A stretch of DNA of 64,000 nt from Pedococcus sp. 5OH_020 (GCF_027812955.1 NZ_JAPYZV010000011.1:1-64000); one strand, 5' to 3'; numbered from the stretch's first letter, positions 17,518 through 25,965 are shown. The notes: generated by a model from the letters alone, not told the origin. Made by a program: numbers and translations.

Positions 17518-17601
17518 TGTCGCAAGGCACCGTGATGTCGCAAGGCACCGTGATGTCCCAGGCACCTTGATGTCGCAGGGACCGGTGATGTCGCACGGAC
17601 C
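17514..17601 (+). repeat. 17-18 bp tandem array joining comEA to comEC
   Basis: There are five units of GTGATGTCGCAAGGCACC or close variants: 17514-17531, 17532-17549, 17550-17566, 17567-17583 and 17584-17601. Two units are 17 bp, which shifts frame. The comEA stop lies in unit 1. An ATG overlapping it opens a 17-codon frame (MSQGTVMSQGTVMSQAP) that ends at TGA 17568-17570, overlapping the ATG of comEC at 17570. The array is therefore also a chain of two TGATG stop-start overlaps. Confidence 0.85.
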
Positions 17602-20020
17602 GGATGGGCGGTCCAGCGAATGCCAGGGACGTGCCAGCCCCTCGTCACAACGTGCTGCTCTCGAGGTCGAACGGGCCTCGACGGTCCTGGACCTGAGGCT
17701 TCTCGTGCCGGCGCTCGCGGCGTGGGCGTTCTGCGTAGTGGCCTTGTCGTGGTCCATGCGGCCGGTGGTGGTCGCTGCGGCCGTGTTCACCGTCCTGGCT
17801 GCCTGCCTGCTGGTGCGCCGCTCTCCACGGCTCGAACGCCTCGGCACCGTCCTGGCCCTCTCCTGTGCCGCGATGGGCTTGGTGGGTGTGGCCGTCGCCG
17901 GAGATCTCGGCGTGCGCTCGACCGGTCCGGTGTCCCAGCTGGCCACCGACCACGCTGCGGTCACGCTTGACGGCGTCGTCACCAGTGATCCCGCCTTACG
18001 GTCGTCGGGCGGCACGCAGGGTGCCCGCGTCGCCTTCAGCCTTTCGGTCCGCCAGGTGACGGCCAGAGGACAGCGCTTCGCCGTCCACACTCCGGTGCTC
18101 GTCATGGCCGACGAGCGCTTCGCTGAGGTGCGGTGGCGCGAGCGGCTCCGCCTCCGAGGCAAGCTGGTGCCGGCCCAGGCAGGTGAGGACGTGGTGGCCA
18201 TCCTGCGTCCGTCAGGGCTTCCCGTCACGCTCGGGCTTCCTGGGTGGCCCGCACGCGCGGCGGAGCGTCTGCGAGCCGGCCTGCGCCGAGCGGCCGCCCC
18301 TTTGCCTGCCGACGCCCGGGGCCTCGTGCCGGCGCTCGTCATCGGGGACACCAGTAGGACCCCGCCCGACCTCACCGATGCCATGCTCGCCACCGGGATG
18401 ACACACCTGTCCGCCGTCTCGGGCAGCAACGTCGCCATTGTGCTGTCGTTCGCGCTCGGTGGGGCGGGGTTGGCGGGACTCCCGCGTCGGGCGAGGCCGC
18501 TCGTCGCGATGCTGGCGCTGGCCGGTTTCGTCGTGCTGGCCCGTCCACAGCCGAGCGTCCTGCGAGCCGCCACGATGGGCGCGATCGGGCTCCTGGGCCT
18601 GGGCCGCTCCCGTCGCGGCGCAGGCATCCCGCTGCTCGCCGCCGCGGTCATCATGCTGCTGGTCGTGGACCCGTGGCTCAGCCGGTCGTACGGCTTCGCG
18701 CTCTCGACGCTGGCCACGCTAGGGCTGCTTCTCTTCGTGCGCACCTGGGGAGAGGTCATCAGCCGACGGCTTCCGCGGCGGCTGGCCTCGTGGGGACCGG
18801 CCCTCGCAATCCCGTTCGCCGCACAGGCGATGTGCGCCCCGGTCATCGTGCTCCTGCAAGGTTCAGTGTCCGTGGTGGGCGTGCTCGCGAACCTGCTCGC
18901 CGCCCCGCTGGTGGCGCCGGCCACCATCTCAGGAGTGGCGGCCGCGGTCACGGGACCGTGGTGGCCTTGGGGAGCCGGCGTCCTGTGCTGGGTCGCAGCC
19001 GTGCCCACCCTCGGGATCGCCTGGACCGCACGGACCTGCGCGACCATACCGGGCGGCACCTTGCCCTGGCCGGACGGCGCCGTGGGGGCCGTCCTGCTCA
19101 CCGGTGTGACGGTCGGCCTGTTGCTCTCGGCGCGCTGGTGGGTGCAGGCCGTACGGGTACGGCCCGTGGCCGCTGCGTCGTGCTGCCTACTCGTCGTGGG
19201 CGTGGCCGCTCCGACCTCCGCGGTGGTGTGGCCGCCGGCGGGCTGGAGGTTCGTCGCCTGCGATGTGGGCCAGGGCGACGGCTTGGTGCTGGCGACCACG
19301 CCGGGCCATGCGGTCCTCGTGGACGCCGGCCCGGACCCGGCGCTGATCAGCTCGTGTCTTCGTCGGCTGCGGGTGACCGTCCTCGACTCCGTGGTGCTGA
19401 GCCACTTCCACGCCGACCACGTCGACGGTCTCATCGGCGCCATCAACGGCCGCACCGTCAGGGAGGTCCTCGCGACTCCCGTCCGCGAGCCCGGCTACCA
19501 GTGGGACGAGGTGCGCCGGTGGACGACGGCCCGACGCATCCCGGTGGTCGAAGTGCAGGCGGGCGACCACCTGGTCTGGCCGGGGGTCACGGCTGACGTG
19601 TGGTGGCCGGAGCGCAGGATCTCCAGCGGCTCGGTTCCCAACAATGGCAGCGTGGTCCTGGCGGTGCGCTCCGGCCCGCTCGATCTCCTCCTGCTGGGCG
19701 ACGTGGAGCGGGAGGCCGCCCACGCGATCCTGCTCGACCTGCGACGCGACCCCCGGCTGCGAGCCCGCGCAGGCGGATTCGACGTCGTGAAGGTGGCGCA
19801 TCACGGCTCGTCCAACCTCGACGAGGACCTGATGAGACTGGTGGCCGCGCCGGTCGGCGTCGTGAGCGTGGGGAAGGACAACGACTACGGGCACCCCTCG
19901 CCCCGGACGCTCCGAGTTCTGCGAGACGACGGGTATGCCGTGCTGCGCACCGACCAGCGAGGCGATATCGCCGTGGTCACGACCGGGGACGAGGTGACGG
20001 TGACGTGGCGCCGTCGATGA
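17570..20020 (+). CDS. comEC: ComEC DNA channel / competence protein
   Basis: An 816-residue polytopic membrane protein that moves single-stranded DNA into the cell. The N-terminal part has two to three helices and an OB-like segment. The Competence domain spans about 230-500 (THLSAVSGSNVAIVLSFALG, LRAATMGAIGLLGLGRSR, IPFAAQAMCAPVIVLLQGSV). A C-terminal metallo-beta-lactamase-like domain begins near 565 (WRFVACDVGQGDGLVLAT), with SHFHADHVDG near 610 and VKVAHHGSSNLDEDLM near 745. The start is ambiguous because it lies in a tandem repeat. ATG 17570 overlaps the stop of a mini-ORF, and TTG 17567 and ATG 17590 are alternatives. Downstream is a second repeat array. Confidence 0.93.
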   Translation: MSQGPVMSHGPDGRSSECQGRASPSSQRAALEVERASTVLDLRLLVPALAAWAFCVVALSWSMRPVVVAAAVFTVLAACLLVRRSPRLERLGTVLALSCAAMGLVGVAVAGDLGVRSTGPVSQLATDHAAVTLDGVVTSDPALRSSGGTQGARVAFSLSVRQVTARGQRFAVHTPVLVMADERFAEVRWRERLRLRGKLVPAQAGEDVVAILRPSGLPVTLGLPGWPARAAERLRAGLRRAAAPLPADARGLVPALVIGDTSRTPPDLTDAMLATGMTHLSAVSGSNVAIVLSFALGGAGLAGLPRRARPLVAMLALAGFVVLARPQPSVLRAATMGAIGLLGLGRSRRGAGIPLLAAAVIMLLVVDPWLSRSYGFALSTLATLGLLLFVRTWGEVISRRLPRRLASWGPALAIPFAAQAMCAPVIVLLQGSVSVVGVLANLLAAPLVAPATISGVAAAVTGPWWPWGAGVLCWVAAVPTLGIAWTARTCATIPGGTLPWPDGAVGAVLLTGVTVGLLLSARWWVQAVRVRPVAAASCCLLVVGVAAPTSAVVWPPAGWRFVACDVGQGDGLVLATTPGHAVLVDAGPDPALISSCLRRLRVTVLDSVVLSHFHADHVDGLIGAINGRTVREVLATPVREPGYQWDEVRRWTTARRIPVVEVQAGDHLVWPGVTADVWWPERRISSGSVPNNGSVVLAVRSGPLDLLLLGDVEREAAHAILLDLRRDPRLRARAGGFDVVKVAHHGSSNLDEDLMRLVAAPVGVVSVGKDNDYGHPSPRTLRVLRDDGYAVLRTDQRGDIAVVTTGDEVTVTWRRR

Positions 20021-20040
20021 CGAAGCGGTGTTTCGTCCCC

Positions 20041-20129
20041 GGCTGAGCGGTGCTCGGCCCGTCCCCGGCTGAGCGGTGCTCCTTCTCCGGCTGAGCGGTG
20101 CTCCGTCCGTGCACTGGCTGAGCGGTGCT
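20041..20129 (+). repeat. Four-copy repeat array downstream of comEC
   Basis: GGCTGAGCGGTGCT occurs at 20041-20054, 20067-20080, 20089-20102 and 20116-20129, with 8-13 bases of variable spacer (often CGTCCCC or CTCCGTCC). It fills the gap between the convergent comEC and lysR genes. A fifth copy overlaps the plsY stop. No stem-loop of terminator type is evident. Confidence 0.8.
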
Positions 20130-20149
20130 GCGTCTCTGGCCGAGGGTGG

Positions 20150-21079
20150 TCAGGTGCTGGCGAGGACCCGCGGCTTCGCCTTGGCCGCCTCGACCAGGGC
20201 TTCGATGGTTGCCTGGACGGCGGGTACGCGCTGGAGGTCTGCGGTGGTGACGACGCTGATGGTCCGTCGCGACGCCGGGCTGATCGGAAGGGTGACGACG
20301 TCGCGGTGATGGGCTGTGCGCAGGATGAGGTCGGGGACGAGCGCCACACCCAGACCTTCCGCGACGAGGCCGAGCACGGCGACGTAGTCCTCGGTCTCGA
20401 ACCCGACGTGCGGGGTGAAGCCCGCGTTCGCGCACATCTGCAGCAGGTGACCGCGACAGCGAGGACAGCCGGCGATCCAGTTCTCCTGCGCCAGTGCTGC
20501 GAGGTCTACGACATCGCGTTCCGCAAGCGGGTGGTCGTGGGGCAGTGCGAGCCGCACCTCGTCGTCCAGCAGCTTGCTGGTGACGAAGAGCTCCATGTCC
20601 TCCTCGCCCCGGGCTACGTCGGTCCCCTCGTAGGCGAACGCGACGGCCAGGTCGCACTCACCGGCCTTGAGGGCGGCCAGCGACTCCGGCGGCTCGGCTT
20701 CGGTGAAGGTGACCTGCACGTCGGGGAAACGCTGCTTGACCAGGGCCAGCGCTCGCGGCACCAGGGTGGCCGAGCTCGAGGGGAAGGCCATGAGCCTGAC
20801 CCGTCCGGCCCGGAGCCCGGCGATGGCGGCGACCTCCTCCTCCGCGGCATCCAGTGCCGACAGCACCGCGACGGCATGCCGGGCCAGCACAGCTCCGGCC
20901 TCCGTCAGGCGGACGTTGCGACCCACCCGCTCGACCAGCACCGTGCCCGTCCGCTGCTCCAGCCGACGGACCATCTGGGAGATCGCGGGCTGGGAGTACC
21001 CGAGGGCCAGGGCGGCTCCGGTGAAGCTGCCTTCGTCGGCGATGGCCTTCATCACGCGCAGGCCCGCGGCATCGATCAT
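20150..21079 (-). CDS. LysR family transcriptional regulator
   Basis: A 309-residue regulator. The winged helix-turn-helix is at 1-62 (MIDAAGLRVMKAIADEGSFT, ALALGYSQPAISQMVRRLEQ), followed by a periplasmic-binding-like effector domain (RVRLMAFPSSSATLVPRALA, DVQVTFTEAEPPESLAALKA, LVAEGLGVALVPDLIL). It is divergent from the patatin gene with about 110 bases between. A 5-5-5 inverted repeat lies 10 bases upstream of the start and would suit autoregulation. The effector is unknown; patatin or the patatin-sirtuin pair are the candidate targets. Confidence 0.92.
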   Translation of the reverse strand: MIDAAGLRVMKAIADEGSFTGAALALGYSQPAISQMVRRLEQRTGTVLVERVGRNVRLTEAGAVLARHAVAVLSALDAAEEEVAAIAGLRAGRVRLMAFPSSSATLVPRALALVKQRFPDVQVTFTEAEPPESLAALKAGECDLAVAFAYEGTDVARGEEDMELFVTSKLLDDEVRLALPHDHPLAERDVVDLAALAQENWIAGCPRCRGHLLQMCANAGFTPHVGFETEDYVAVLGLVAEGLGVALVPDLILRTAHHRDVVTLPISPASRRTISVVTTADLQRVPAVQATIEALVEAAKAKPRVLAST

Positions 21080-21088
21080 GCAGCAATC

Positions 21089-21103
21089 ATAACTGACTGT
21101 TAT
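21089..21103. promoter_or_regulatory. Putative LysR operator
   Basis: ATAAC-TGACT-GTTAT is a perfect inverted repeat with the T-N11-A form of LysR sites. It is 10 bases from the LysR start codon in the divergent region with the patatin gene. Its AT content stands out against the surrounding GC-rich sequence. Confidence 0.6.
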
Positions 21104-21190
21104 CGAGAAGCGCGATTGTCGGCTGATCTGTGATGGAAGTCCGTCTCTCAGCGGCGGCTGTCGCAAGCCTCTGGTTACATCGGTCTCACG

Positions 21191-22477
21191 ATGAGTCCCG
21201 ACCCAACCTCCCCAGCCCGTCCGGCCGGCAGGCCGGCCCAGCTGGGCGTGCCGCCCCTGGAAGAGGGATCTCGACGCCGGCACGGCACGGCCTTGTGCCT
21301 GTCGGGCGGCGGCTTCCGCGCGGCGCTATTCCACCTGGGCGCCTGCCGTCGTCTTGACGAGCTAGGGATCCTCGCGATGGTCGACACCGTGAGCGGCGTC
21401 TCGGGCGGGTCGATCATCGCCAACCTGCTGGGGGACCCGCGTCTGGAGTACGGCAACGCCTCGGGAAATGTCCGCGTCGGCGGGTTCCAGGAGCTTGTCG
21501 CGGAACCCCTCGGCCTGCTCACCAGCCGAAACATCCGCACCCCGGCCCTGATGAGGAAGCTCCAGCCCGCGTCGTGGCGTCGCGCCGACGCGGCCGTCCG
21601 CGCGTTGGCCGACGAGCTGGTGGAGGCGATCCCGTGGTGGGAGCGTCCGCTGCGGGAGTCCCGCCCCGTCCTGGCCGTCGTCACGGGCGCCACCGAGGTG
21701 TCATACGGCGTCGGCTGGGTGTTCGAGTCGCCGACGCGGCGGCGACCGAGGGGCCGTCTTGGGGACTACCGGATGGGGTATGCCGAACCGCCGACATCCC
21801 TGCGCATCGCCGACGCGGTCGCAGCGTCGTGCGCACTGCCCCCGTTCTTCGCCCCCTTGGTCCTGGACGGAGCGGCCATGCACCTGGCGGGCGGGCGTCG
21901 CGGGCTGGAGTCACCGGAGGAGCGCCGCAGCCTGCGCAGGCATGTTCGCCTCACGGACGGTGGCATCTACGACAACCTGGGGCTCGAGCCGGTCTGGAAG
22001 TCGCACCGTACCGTCCTGGTCAGCGACGGGGGCGCGGTCTTCAAGCCCCATACGGAACGGACCGTCCACGGCCGGATGCTGCGGATCCTCGACGTCGCCA
22101 CCAGCGGCGGGCAGTCGGTGCGCAGCCGCTGGCTGCACGCCGGTCTCGCCCGCGGGGTGATCCATGGGACGACGTGGGCCCTCGACACGGCGGTGGAGGG
22201 CTCCTACCCGGCCGGGACGACGGAGCTCGTCAACGCGGTGCGAACCGACCTGGACGCCTTCTCCGAGCAGGAGCAACACATCCTCGAGCGGCACGGCTAT
22301 CTCGTCGCGGACGCACAGGTGCGCAGGCACGCCCCCGAGCTCGTCACCCGCGACGCCCCACGGCGACCGCCACACCCGGACGTCGCCGACCCGAGGGTCG
22401 TCGAGGCAGCGCTGCGGCACTCTGCCGAGCGGCGGCTCCTCGGACGCAGCGCCTCCGCACGTACCCTTGGCAGGTGA
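21191..22477 (+). CDS. Patatin-like phospholipase
   Basis: A 428-residue protein with the patatin Ser-Asp dyad. The oxyanion loop is LSGGGFRAALFHLG (residues 38-50), the nucleophile elbow is SGVSGGSI with Ser71, and the Asp is in RLTDGGIYDNLG near residue 255. Patatins hydrolyse acyl ester bonds of phospholipids. No signal peptide or membrane segment, so it is cytoplasmic or peripheral. The last four bases overlap the GTG of the sirtuin gene, so the two may be co-translated although the sirtuin also has its own promoter-like box. Confidence 0.88.
   Translation: MSPDPTSPARPAGRPAQLGVPPLEEGSRRRHGTALCLSGGGFRAALFHLGACRRLDELGILAMVDTVSGVSGGSIIANLLGDPRLEYGNASGNVRVGGFQELVAEPLGLLTSRNIRTPALMRKLQPASWRRADAAVRALADELVEAIPWWERPLRESRPVLAVVTGATEVSYGVGWVFESPTRRRPRGRLGDYRMGYAEPPTSLRIADAVAASCALPPFFAPLVLDGAAMHLAGGRRGLESPEERRSLRRHVRLTDGGIYDNLGLEPVWKSHRTVLVSDGGAVFKPHTERTVHGRMLRILDVATSGGQSVRSRWLHAGLARGVIHGTTWALDTAVEGSYPAGTTELVNAVRTDLDAFSEQEQHILERHGYLVADAQVRRHAPELVTRDAPRRPPHPDVADPRVVEAALRHSAERRLLGRSASARTLGR
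22462..22467 (+). promoter_or_regulatory. -10 box, possible leaderless sirtuin promoter
   Basis: TACCCT lies 6 bases before the sirtuin GTG at 22474, inside the patatin 3' end. It would permit independent transcription. Confidence 0.4.
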
Positions 22478-23313
22478 CCTCAGCAGCACTGACCGACCAG
22501 CTCGACGCTGCAGCCGACCTCCTGGCGGGCGGTGACGTCCTGACGCTGACCGGTGCCGGGATATCGACCGAGTCCGGCATCCCCGACTACCGGGGACCAG
22601 ACGGCAACCGCCGGGTCACGCCCATGCAGTACTCGGAGTTCATCGGCTCGAGTGCCGCGAGGCAGCGGTACTGGGCCCGCAGCTATGTCGGCTGGCAGCG
22701 CTTCACCCCGGCAGAGCCGAACGCAGGTCACCGTGCCGTGGCACGGCTCCAGCGAGCAGGGCTTCTCGGCCACGTCATCACCCAGAACGTCGACGGTCTG
22801 CACCAGCGGGCCGGCGCCACCGACGTCACAGAGCTGCACGGCTCCCTCGCCACGGTCGTCTGTCTCACCTGCGGAGACCGGACCAGACGTGCAGATCTGG
22901 ACGAGCGGATGCATACGGCGAACCCAGGGTTCCAAGTCACGAGCGACGAGATCCGTCCCGACGGGGACATCTCCCTGAACGCCTTGGAGGTCTCCGGCTT
23001 CCACGTCCCCCTCTGCCTCGTCTGCGGCCGGGACACCCTCAAGCCCGACGTCGTCTTCTTCGGGGAGTCGGTGCCCAAACCGCTGGTGGAGCGCTGCTTC
23101 GCACTCACCGACGAGGCGGGCGCCCTTCTGGTCCTCGGATCGAGTCTCAAGGTGATGAGCGGTTACCGGTTCGTACGCCGGGCCGCCGCGCGGCGCATCC
23201 CGGTCGCCATCATCACGCGGGGCCCCACGCGGGGCGACGGCGAGGCCAGCCTCCAGCTGGACGCTCCGCTCGGCCCTACGCTGAGCGAGCTCGTCACCCG
23301 GCTGGCCGCCTAG
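22474..23313 (+). CDS. NAD-dependent protein deacylase (sirtuin)
   Basis: A 279-residue Sir2-family enzyme that removes acyl groups from protein lysines using NAD. The Rossmann NAD loop is [17 protein letters not shown] (25-41). [12 protein letters not shown] starts near 103, the catalytic His is H122 in ELHGSL, and a zinc site is formed by C130/C133 (CLTCG) and C181/C184 (CLVCG). [12 protein letters not shown] near 190 and [16 protein letters not shown] near 218 complete the fold. The GTG start overlaps the patatin stop by 4 bases. The 3' end overlaps the convergent methyltransferase by 20 bases. Confidence 0.95.
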   Translation: MTSAALTDQLDAAADLLAGGDVLTLTGAGISTESGIPDYRGPDGNRRVTPMQYSEFIGSSAARQRYWARSYVGWQRFTPAEPNAGHRAVARLQRAGLLGHVITQNVDGLHQRAGATDVTELHGSLATVVCLTCGDRTRRADLDERMHTANPGFQVTSDEIRPDGDISLNALEVSGFHVPLCLVCGRDTLKPDVVFFGESVPKPLVERCFALTDEAGALLVLGSSLKVMSGYRFVRRAAARRIPVAIITRGPTRGDGEASLQLDAPLGPTLSELVTRLAA

Positions 23314-23881
23314 CGATGAGCACCACGTCGATCGCGTCCCCTCCGTCGGTGTGCCTGACAACCTCCTCGCAGCGCTCGACCTGCAAACCGCTGGTGGCGG
23401 CTCCGAGCCCCTCCATGGTGTGAAGAAGTGACGGGTCGCTTGGCCCGCCGACCCCCTGCGTGAGGTTGCGCAGCGCGTGGCCTACCACGACGAGCCTGCC
23501 ACCGACGGAGAGCCAGTCGCGGGCCCGCGACAGCACGTCCTCGGGCAGGTGCAGGTACGAGACGAGGACCAGGTCGTACCGTGCCCCGTCCGGCGGCTGC
23601 CAGGAGCGGGCGTCGGCGACGACCCAGTCCACGGAGAGCCGACGGCTGGTCGCCTGCGCCTCGCCCTTGGCCAGCCCGACGGCGGAGAAGTCGACGGCCG
23701 TCACCCGCCAGCCCAGCGACGCGAGCCACACCGCATGCCGTCCCTCGCCCGCACCGAGGTCCAGGGCCCTTCCGGGAGACCATCCGCCCACGATGCGCTC
23801 CACCTCCGCGTTCGGGCCGGCGCTCCATACGCGGTCACTGGCGGCGTAACGCTCGTCCCACATCTGTCGGCGGTCCGTCAT
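23294..23881 (-). CDS. Class I SAM-dependent methyltransferase
   Basis: A 195-residue cytoplasmic methyltransferase. Motif I is [19 protein letters not shown] near residue 40, then [16 protein letters not shown] (motif II), [13 protein letters not shown] and [12 protein letters not shown] (motif IV). The early [18 protein letters not shown] segment is typical of the small YydK/TehB-like group that modifies small molecules. The start at ATG 23881 has AGGAG upstream and faces the GNAT gene across 18 bases. The substrate is not predictable. Confidence 0.88.
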   Translation of the reverse strand: MTDRRQMWDERYAASDRVWSAGPNAEVERIVGGWSPGRALDLGAGEGRHAVWLASLGWRVTAVDFSAVGLAKGEAQATSRRLSVDWVVADARSWQPPDGARYDLVLVSYLHLPEDVLSRARDWLSVGGRLVVVGHALRNLTQGVGGPSDPSLLHTMEGLGAATSGLQVERCEEVVRHTDGGDAIDVVLIARRPAG

Positions 23882-23886
23882 GCTCC

Positions 23887-23892
23887 TAGCAT
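23887..23892 (+). promoter_or_regulatory. -10 box, leaderless acetyltransferase promoter
   Basis: TAGCAT ends 7 bases before ATG 23900. The divergent methyltransferase start is only 18 bases away, so the box sits within its 5' region. Confidence 0.45.
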
Positions 23893-23899
23893 CGCCGAT

Positions 23900-24436
23900 A
23901 TGAGCCGGCCCACCACCCCCGTCGTCGTTCGCGACGCGACGGTCCAGGACCTCGCGGCCATGGCGGCCATCTACGACGAGGAGGTCCGTACCTCGGTGGC
24001 CACCTTCGACACGGAGCCCCGTGGAGCGGCGTACCTCGCGGACAAGCTGGCGGCGGCGGGGGGCGGCGACATCGTGCTCGTGGCGGTACGCGGAGACGTC
24101 GTGCTGGGCTATGCCTACTCCAGCCCGTTCAGACCGCGGCCGGCGTACGCGGGCACGAAGGAGGTGTCGGTCTACCTCGCCTCGCACGCTCGCGGGCTGG
24201 GTGTCGGCACACGCCTGTACGAGGTCCTGCTGGGGCGGTTGGACGCGCGCGAGGACGTCCATACGGAGGTGGCCGTGGTGGCACTGCCGAACGAGGCCAG
24301 CGAGGCGTTGCACCGCAGGTCGGGGTTCCGGCGGGTCGGGGTGTTGGAGGAGGTCGGTTTCAAGCTCGGGCGGTATGTCGACACTGCCTGGTACCAGCGG
24401 CGGCGACAGCCCGTGGACTTCACTGGCGTGTCGTGA
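23900..24436 (+). CDS. GNAT N-acetyltransferase (phosphinothricin acetyltransferase-like)
   Basis: A 178-residue acetyltransferase of the PAT/YwnH type. VVVRDATVQDLAAMAAIYDE opens the fold. TEPRGAAYLADKL and GDVVLGYAYSSPFRPRPAYA lead to the acetyl-CoA site KEVSVYLASHARGLGVGTRL with the R/G-rich pyrophosphate loop. VALPNEASEALHRRSGFRRV and GYVDTAWYQRR-like ends (GRYVDTAWYQRR) complete it. It acetylates an amino group of a small molecule such as phosphinothricin or methionine sulfone; the true substrate is unknown. No ribosome site; a leaderless start is likely. Confidence 0.88.
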   Translation: MSRPTTPVVVRDATVQDLAAMAAIYDEEVRTSVATFDTEPRGAAYLADKLAAAGGGDIVLVAVRGDVVLGYAYSSPFRPRPAYAGTKEVSVYLASHARGLGVGTRLYEVLLGRLDAREDVHTEVAVVALPNEASEALHRRSGFRRVGVLEEVGFKLGRYVDTAWYQRRRQPVDFTGVS

Positions 24437-24491
24437 GCCGAGTTGGCACGCTCGTGTCATCAGGGCTGTGGTGCGACGAGGGAGGACTGGC

Positions 24492-24905
24492 ATGGGCACC
24501 AGTGGAGCCGGACCCTTCGAGAACGACGACGCGCTCGACTTCCTGGACGAGCTCGAGGACTCCAGCCCTCCGGAGCGCCGGGAGAAGGTCGAGTCGGCAA
24601 TGGGCCGCGTGATCCGTTCCACCGACTACATCGAGGCGCCGGTCATGGCGGAGGCGATCGCGGCAGCCGTCGTCGTGGCGGGCTCGGACGACCCGGAGTG
24701 CATCGCCGGGGAGAGGCACGTGCCACGGTGGCTGGACGAGGAGCCGCTGGATGTCGACGACCGGCTGGAAGAGCTCGCCACCCAGGCCCTCCACCGCGCG
24801 CTGCGTCCGGACGACAACGAGTGGTGGGAGCTCTGGGACGAGGCTCGCGCCACGGACGAGCTGACGCAGCGGCTCAGCAAGTTCCTCGACGCGCTCGGCG
24901 ACTAG
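24492..24905 (+). CDS. DUF4259 domain protein
   Basis: A 137-residue acidic protein with GGAGG before the ATG. MGTSGAGPFENDDALDFLDE is the typical opening of the DUF4259 family, followed by a helical body (IEAPVMAEAIAAAVVVAGSD) and DNEWWELWDEARATDELT near the C-terminus. No catalytic residues are known for the family. It ends 10 bases from the convergent lexA stop. Function unknown. Confidence 0.8.
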   Translation: MGTSGAGPFENDDALDFLDELEDSSPPERREKVESAMGRVIRSTDYIEAPVMAEAIAAAVVVAGSDDPECIAGERHVPRWLDEEPLDVDDRLEELATQALHRALRPDDNEWWELWDEARATDELTQRLSKFLDALGD

Positions 24906-24915
24906 ACCGGCGCGG

Positions 24916-25656
24916 CTACACCCTGCGGAGGACGGCGGTGACCTTGCCCAGGATGGTCGCGTGGTCGCCGTCGATGGGCTCGAACGCCGCGTTGTGCGGC
25001 ATCAGCCACACCTTGCCGTCGCGTCGCTTGAACGTCTTGACGGTCGCCTCGTTGTCCAGCAGTGCGGCGACGATGTCACCGTTGTCGGCAGTGGGCTGCT
25101 GCCGCACGACGACCCAGTCGCCGTCACAGATCGCCGCGTCCACCATCGAGTCACCGACCACGTGCAGCAGGAACAGCTGACCCTCCCCGACGATCTGGCG
25201 GGGGAGCGGGAACACGTCCTCGACCGTCTCCTCTGCCAGGAGAGGCACGCCGGCCGCGATGCGGCCGAGCACCGGGACGTAGGAGGCCTCCGGACGGTGG
25301 TCGTTGATCCCCGTCTCGTCCACCACGTCCGGCTCGTAGAGAGCCGTCTCGTCCGAGGCGCTGGCCCCACCGCGGTACCCGCGCATGTCCGCCGGGGAGT
25401 CCGGCGAGACGACCTCGATGGCTCGGGGCCGGTTCGGGTCCCGGCGCAGGAACCCCTTGCGCTCCAGGGTCGACAGCTGGTGGGCGACTGAGCTCGGGGA
25501 CGTGAGTCCGACCGCCTCCCCTATCTCCCGCAGGCTCGGTGGGTAACCGCGTCGGTCCACCGAGTTGCGGATGACCTCCAGGACCCGGCGCTGGCGCACC
25601 GTGAGACCGTCGCCACGGTCGCGGTCGGGCAGCTCCTTGACGTTGTCAGCGCTCAT
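24916..25656 (-). CDS. lexA: LexA SOS-response repressor
   Basis: A 246-residue repressor and RecA-stimulated self-cleaving protease. The winged-helix DNA-binding domain is at 17-82 ([20 protein letters not shown]). The cleavage site is A135-G136 in RIAAGVPLL, the catalytic Ser is S170 ([11 protein letters not shown]) and the Lys is K207 ([11 protein letters not shown]). A linker of about 45 residues (86-125) is longer than in E. coli, as is usual for actinobacteria. Start ATG 25656 follows GAGGAG. LexA-box-like sites lie about 190 bases upstream, nearer the divergent LysM gene. Confidence 0.96.
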   Translation of the reverse strand: MSADNVKELPDRDRGDGLTVRQRRVLEVIRNSVDRRGYPPSLREIGEAVGLTSPSSVAHQLSTLERKGFLRRDPNRPRAIEVVSPDSPADMRGYRGGASASDETALYEPDVVDETGINDHRPEASYVPVLGRIAAGVPLLAEETVEDVFPLPRQIVGEGQLFLLHVVGDSMVDAAICDGDWVVVRQQPTADNGDIVAALLDNEATVKTFKRRDGKVWLMPHNAAFEPIDGDHATILGKVTAVLRRV

Positions 25657-25743
25657 GCCGCTCCTCGTATGCCGCTGGTGGGGTGCGCCGGAGGCCGGGT
25701 GGCTCTCCGGGGTCATCTGTCGGGCGCTCTGCCCGTGCTCAGT

Positions 25744-25804
25744 CAGGTGCTGTGTCGGTGGTGTGCCGGTGCTCTGTCGGTGCTCTGTCAGTGCTCTGTC
25801 GGTG
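25744..25804. repeat. 11-bp tandem repeats between lexA and the LysM gene
   Basis: CGGTGCTCTGT repeats at 25767-25777, 25778-25788 and 25789-25799 (one change), with a partial unit after and two degenerate units before (from 25744). It lies about 90 bases upstream of the lexA start and about 40 bases from the LexA-like boxes. Confidence 0.75.
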
Positions 25805-25844
25805 GCCTCTGTTCTGCTTGAGGCATGGACACAGCGTATGGCGT

Positions 25845-25873
25845 TCGAACGCCAGTTCCAAACATGTGTTCGA
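25845..25873. promoter_or_regulatory. Overlapping LexA (SOS) box-like sites
   Basis: TCGAAC-GCCA-GTTCCA (25845-25860) and CCAAAC-ATGT-GTTCGA (25858-25873) both match the actinobacterial SOS consensus TCGAAC-N4-GTTCGA, at 10/12 and 9/12 half-site positions. They share three bases. A weaker half-match starts at 25891 (TCGAAC-AGGC-GTGCTA). The position between lexA and the LysM gene suits control of both. Confidence 0.7.
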
Positions 25874-25965
25874 CGCGTGTCTTGATGGATTCGAACAGGC
25901 GTGCTAGAAATCAGGCACGGGCTTCTTCGTACAGCCGTTCGAAGAACCGACAGATGGAGGACCCG

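Noticed and set aside
16705-19455. A 916-codon open frame on the minus strand across comEA-comEC
   Set aside because: It is antisense to two well-supported genes, has low-complexity Arg/Ser/Thr/Pro composition, and no family motif. Long antisense frames are expected at this GC content.
17514-20129. CRISPR array at the com repeats
   Set aside because: Units are 14-18 bp, spacers are absent or 8-13 bases and similar to each other, and no cas genes are present. Nothing CRISPR-like elsewhere in the window.
21191-23313. Patatin plus Sir2 as an anti-phage system
   Set aside because: The Sir2 protein has complete deacylase zinc and catalytic residues and no effector fusion, no defence partners are near, and the region is otherwise core genes. 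Kept only as a pair worth checking.
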